From Absidia repens (Eukaryota > Mucoromycota > Mucoromycetes > Mucorales > Cunninghamellaceae): 64,000 bases of DNA. Positions 61,771 through 64,000 of this stretch are shown piece by piece (position 1 is the stretch's first letter; the number at the start of each line of letters is the position of its first letter). The notes beneath the pieces are model-generated. The model was not told the DNA's origin and did no database searches. It was given only the letters and a program-made list of their open reading frames with translations. The stretch spans positions 248,001 to 312,000 of the forward strand of contig MCGE01000025.1 of assembly GCA_002105175.1 (NCBI GenBank), read 5' to 3'. The position numbers and the translations under genes are program-made.

Positions 61771-62658
61771 CTAAGAAGGCAACAACCTATCTAGGGGGTC
61801 AAGTAAGCTTTGCGATGAAGGAATATCTACATGTTGAGGAGGGGGAAAATAAGGTTGGTGGGGTAAATCAGACCGCTTTGACTAAATGAAAAAAATCAAA
61901 GAGTTAGGATATACCAGTCAGTCAACCTAGAGAGTGCCTTTTGCCCATAGACTTACAAAACGGAAAGGAAGAGGGAATGCTGATTTTTGTTGTTGTTGTT
62001 GTACGCTGCTCTGAACAGCCTTTTCCATGTCATCCACATTGTTGGCCACTTGAGTCAAGGTCTTGTTCACTTGATTCACCAATACCTAAAGAAAAAAAAA
62101 AAAAAAACGCACACACACACACACACATGATGGGTGGAATGAGTTCTTTGTGACATCCAGGCCCTCTTCCAAGAACTTACCTCTAAATGATCAATGGTGT
62201 CAAAAGCTTTCTGAAGGGCATCGGTTTGTTGTCGTAATGTCGCCAAGGCATCGCGTGAAGATTGTGTATCTGTTTGTGTCTATATCATGGCGTGGAGTGG
62301 AGTGGAGTGAAGTATTAGTATCATTGTTCATTGTTTTTTCTTCGACTGTCTCTTCTTACCTGTTGAACAAGTTGATCAGCATCTTGTATTCGCTTGGCGC
62401 ATTGAGTTCCTTGTTGTTGTACATGATCTAGCTAATAAAAGAAAAAAGAAACACTAAGTAGACAGTTCCACTGCATGGGGGTGGGTGGGTTATGTGTTTT
62501 GTGTAGTTTACCAAAGGTGCGGCTAGTTGATCAACACTGTAATGCTGAGCCAATTCATCGGATGCTTTTTCTATGCCATCTTCCAATTCGTTGTTCGTGT
62601 TCGTAATTACTGCTACGTCAGGTGTTGATGAGGTTGGTAAGTGATCCTTTTCGGACAT
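61771..62658 (-). CDS. Coiled-coil protein, possible BLOC-1 subunit 4-like
   Basis: Five exons: 62658-62512, 62431-62360, 62279-62181, 62085-61957 and 61881-61771. All junctions are phase 0, giving 185 residues. The acidic N-terminus is followed by heptad-like helices: LDHVQQQGTQCAKRIQDADQ, RDALATLRQQTDA, and IDHLEVLVNQVNKTLTQVAN with a DDMEKAVQSS end. The spacing of ID-LE, V-x3-V and ME-x-V resembles the C-terminal helix of BLOC1S4/cappuccino, a subunit of the complex for endosome and lysosome-related organelle traffic. This is a pattern match, not a firm assignment. The short C-terminus is Pro-rich. There is no membrane segment. Confidence 0.7.
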
Positions 62659-62837
62659 GACCCTATATTTTTATTTTTTTGTGGATAAAAAAAAAACTTC
62701 AACACAAAAAAAGCGCAATGCCTTTTTTCTTTTTCTTGGGGCGGGACTTCAATCATGAGGATCGTGAGAGGGATATATAAAAAAAAAACCAGTTTTTTAT
62801 TGACGAAGTGACCCAGCACCAGAAAAAAATAAAATAG

Positions 62838-62874
<37 letters not shown>

Positions 62875-62981
62875 CAACATAAAAATATAAAAGAATGAAA
62901 TAGAAAAAAATAAAAAATAAAAAAGCAAATATGTACAGAAGAGTGCAAAAAAAAAAAAGAGAAATGGAGAAGGACGGGATG
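62659..62981. other. Intergenic DNA with long poly-A
   Basis: Between the coiled-coil gene and the zinc-finger gene, both on the minus strand. It has a run of about 32 A (62841-62872), likely unstable. No gene. Confidence 0.6.
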
Positions 62982-63395
62982 CTAATGTGATGGTAAGGGG
63001 GCAGCTGCCGGTGTTGTAAGACTGGAATGTTGCGAAGCTTTTAAATGTTTTCTAAGTGATCGTGCGTGAAAATAGGATTTTCCACAATCTGCACAGACAA
63101 ATGGCCGAATATTGCTATGCGTCTTTTGATGTGTACTAAGGGAGTCGGGTCGAGAGAACCGCTTGTGACATCCGGGTGTACGACACACAAATGGACGCTC
63201 GCCTAAAATATATATATATATAAAAGAGTTTAATCCTATATGTAGCTTAATTCCTTTTTCTTAATTCATACCTGTGTGAGTTCTTAAATGATTCAACGCC
63301 TTATGTCGTTTGGTGAAGGGCTTATCATGCCGTCCACAACCTGTCCATCCACAGTAGTAAGAGGCCTACGCATGAAAAAAATGGTCAGTATGTAC

Positions 63396-63426
<31 letters not shown>

Positions 63427-64000
63427 TCTACATACTTTTCCTCTGCCAACATGAATACGACAAAGATGATCCGTCAGCTGTTCAATAGTAGATGTAACGG
63501 TATCACATGCGTCCCATCGACATTGCCAACCCTCTTGTTTGGTGATTCCGATGAATGACAATAAATGAGTTCTTGTTCTAATGCCATGACACGGTCAATC
63601 AATGATTCTCGAGACCATTGCTTTAATGAGTCAAGGGAGTCGTTGTAGTAGTAATGGTGGTAGGAGAAGCAGTAGCGGCTGTAGATAGAGGATTTGGTTC
63701 CGCGGGGTTTGAATCCATGGGGAGGACCGAGCAATTTTGGTCTGTGGGTGAGGTGATGGAAGAAAAGGTTGTGGAAGGAGATGATGTAATATAACAGGGT
63801 GAACGAGCCACTGATGAGGATGAATCGGATGCGGTTCCAATAGACGGGTCCTCAAAAGTGGAGGAAGGGTGTTGATGGGAAAGTAATGGAAATAAGCCTT
63901 GATCGTAACCGCTTGTCCACAGAGGAATAGCACCATTAAATTCGTTTGTTGTTGGCCAATAGGATAGCTGCTGTTGAGTGGAGTTATTATTATCATAATC
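62982..64000 (-). CDS. GLI-like C2H2 zinc-finger protein, right paralog; partial, two frame breaks
   Basis: Minus strand, running off the right edge. Exons: up to about 64000-63436, 63365-63272 and 63202-62982. The four fingers match those of the gene at 6877, with the same cysteine/histidine spacings (CRWDAC, CGWTGC, CRTPGC, CADC). The second junction is phase 1 here (ACA G|GC) but phase 0 on the left, an intron shift of one base in the joining signal. Exon 1 is broken: relative to the left copy one base is missing near 63630-63634 and another near 63538-63541. This throws the segment between them (RESLIDRVMALEQELIYC) into a frame different from both the N-terminal part and the fingers. Either a decaying copy or assembly errors. 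Confidence 0.7.

Overview
This window is nuclear DNA from a fungus, most probably an early-diverging Mucoromycota (Mucorales-like) mould. Most genes are cut by short GT-AG introns of about 50-150 bases, the intergenic DNA is very rich in A and T runs, and the products are typical of fungi: a division 2 chitin synthase, a PMA1-type proton pump, a Pil1/Lsp1 eisosome protein, a Vip1-like RRM protein, an Ato-type acetate transporter and a Kre9-like secreted protein. The species assignment is an inference. I found no prokaryotic, viral or CRISPR features.

Layout. 1-7.8 kb: an RGS protein gene (+), then 4 kb of non-coding DNA holding a dispersed repeat, then a GLI-like C2H2 zinc-finger gene (-). 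8.6-12.3 kb: a Vip1-like RRM gene and an NAD-dependent epimerase/dehydratase gene (both -). 12.7-23 kb: chitin synthase and plasma-membrane H+-ATPase (both +). 23-28.5 kb: repeats, an acetate-transporter-family gene (-) and an unresolved coding locus (-). 28.5-31.7 kb: a small secreted protein and an eisosome protein (+). 32-35.8 kb: mostly empty DNA plus a repeat. 35.8-38.1 kb: a divergent pair, an SR splicing factor (-) and prefoldin subunit 2 (+). 38.7-40.9 kb: one small hypothetical gene, a tRNA-Asp and doubtful exons. 41.6-50 kb: fumarylacetoacetase (+), a predicted mitochondrial membrane protein (-) and a Rap-GAP domain protein (+). 50-55 kb: a gene desert with two repeat copies. 55.2-64 kb: a POT peptide transporter (+), a second RGS gene (+), a cold-shock-domain protein (+), a possible BLOC-1 subunit (-) and a second zinc-finger gene (-) that runs off the right edge.

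The clearest unusual feature is a duplication. The RGS and zinc-finger genes each occur twice, about 56 kb apart, in the same order and orientation with matching introns. The RGS pair also shares upstream sequence and a tiny upstream ORF that overlaps the start codon. The right copy has two extra genes between the pair; the left has only non-coding DNA and a repeat there. The second feature is a family of dispersed, apparently non-coding elements of up to about 0.9 kb, with a CACGTG-containing head and repeated AATAAAATATGTC motifs. They lie at about 4.5, 23.6, 24.5-25.5, 34.4, 51 and 53 kb.

Three otherwise conserved genes (chitin synthase, Rap-GAP, right zinc finger) contain four one-base frame breaks in total, each consistent with a missing base. 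This raises the question of assembly indels as against real gene decay. Exon joins below were read by eye from splice signals and reading frame; no RNA evidence was available.
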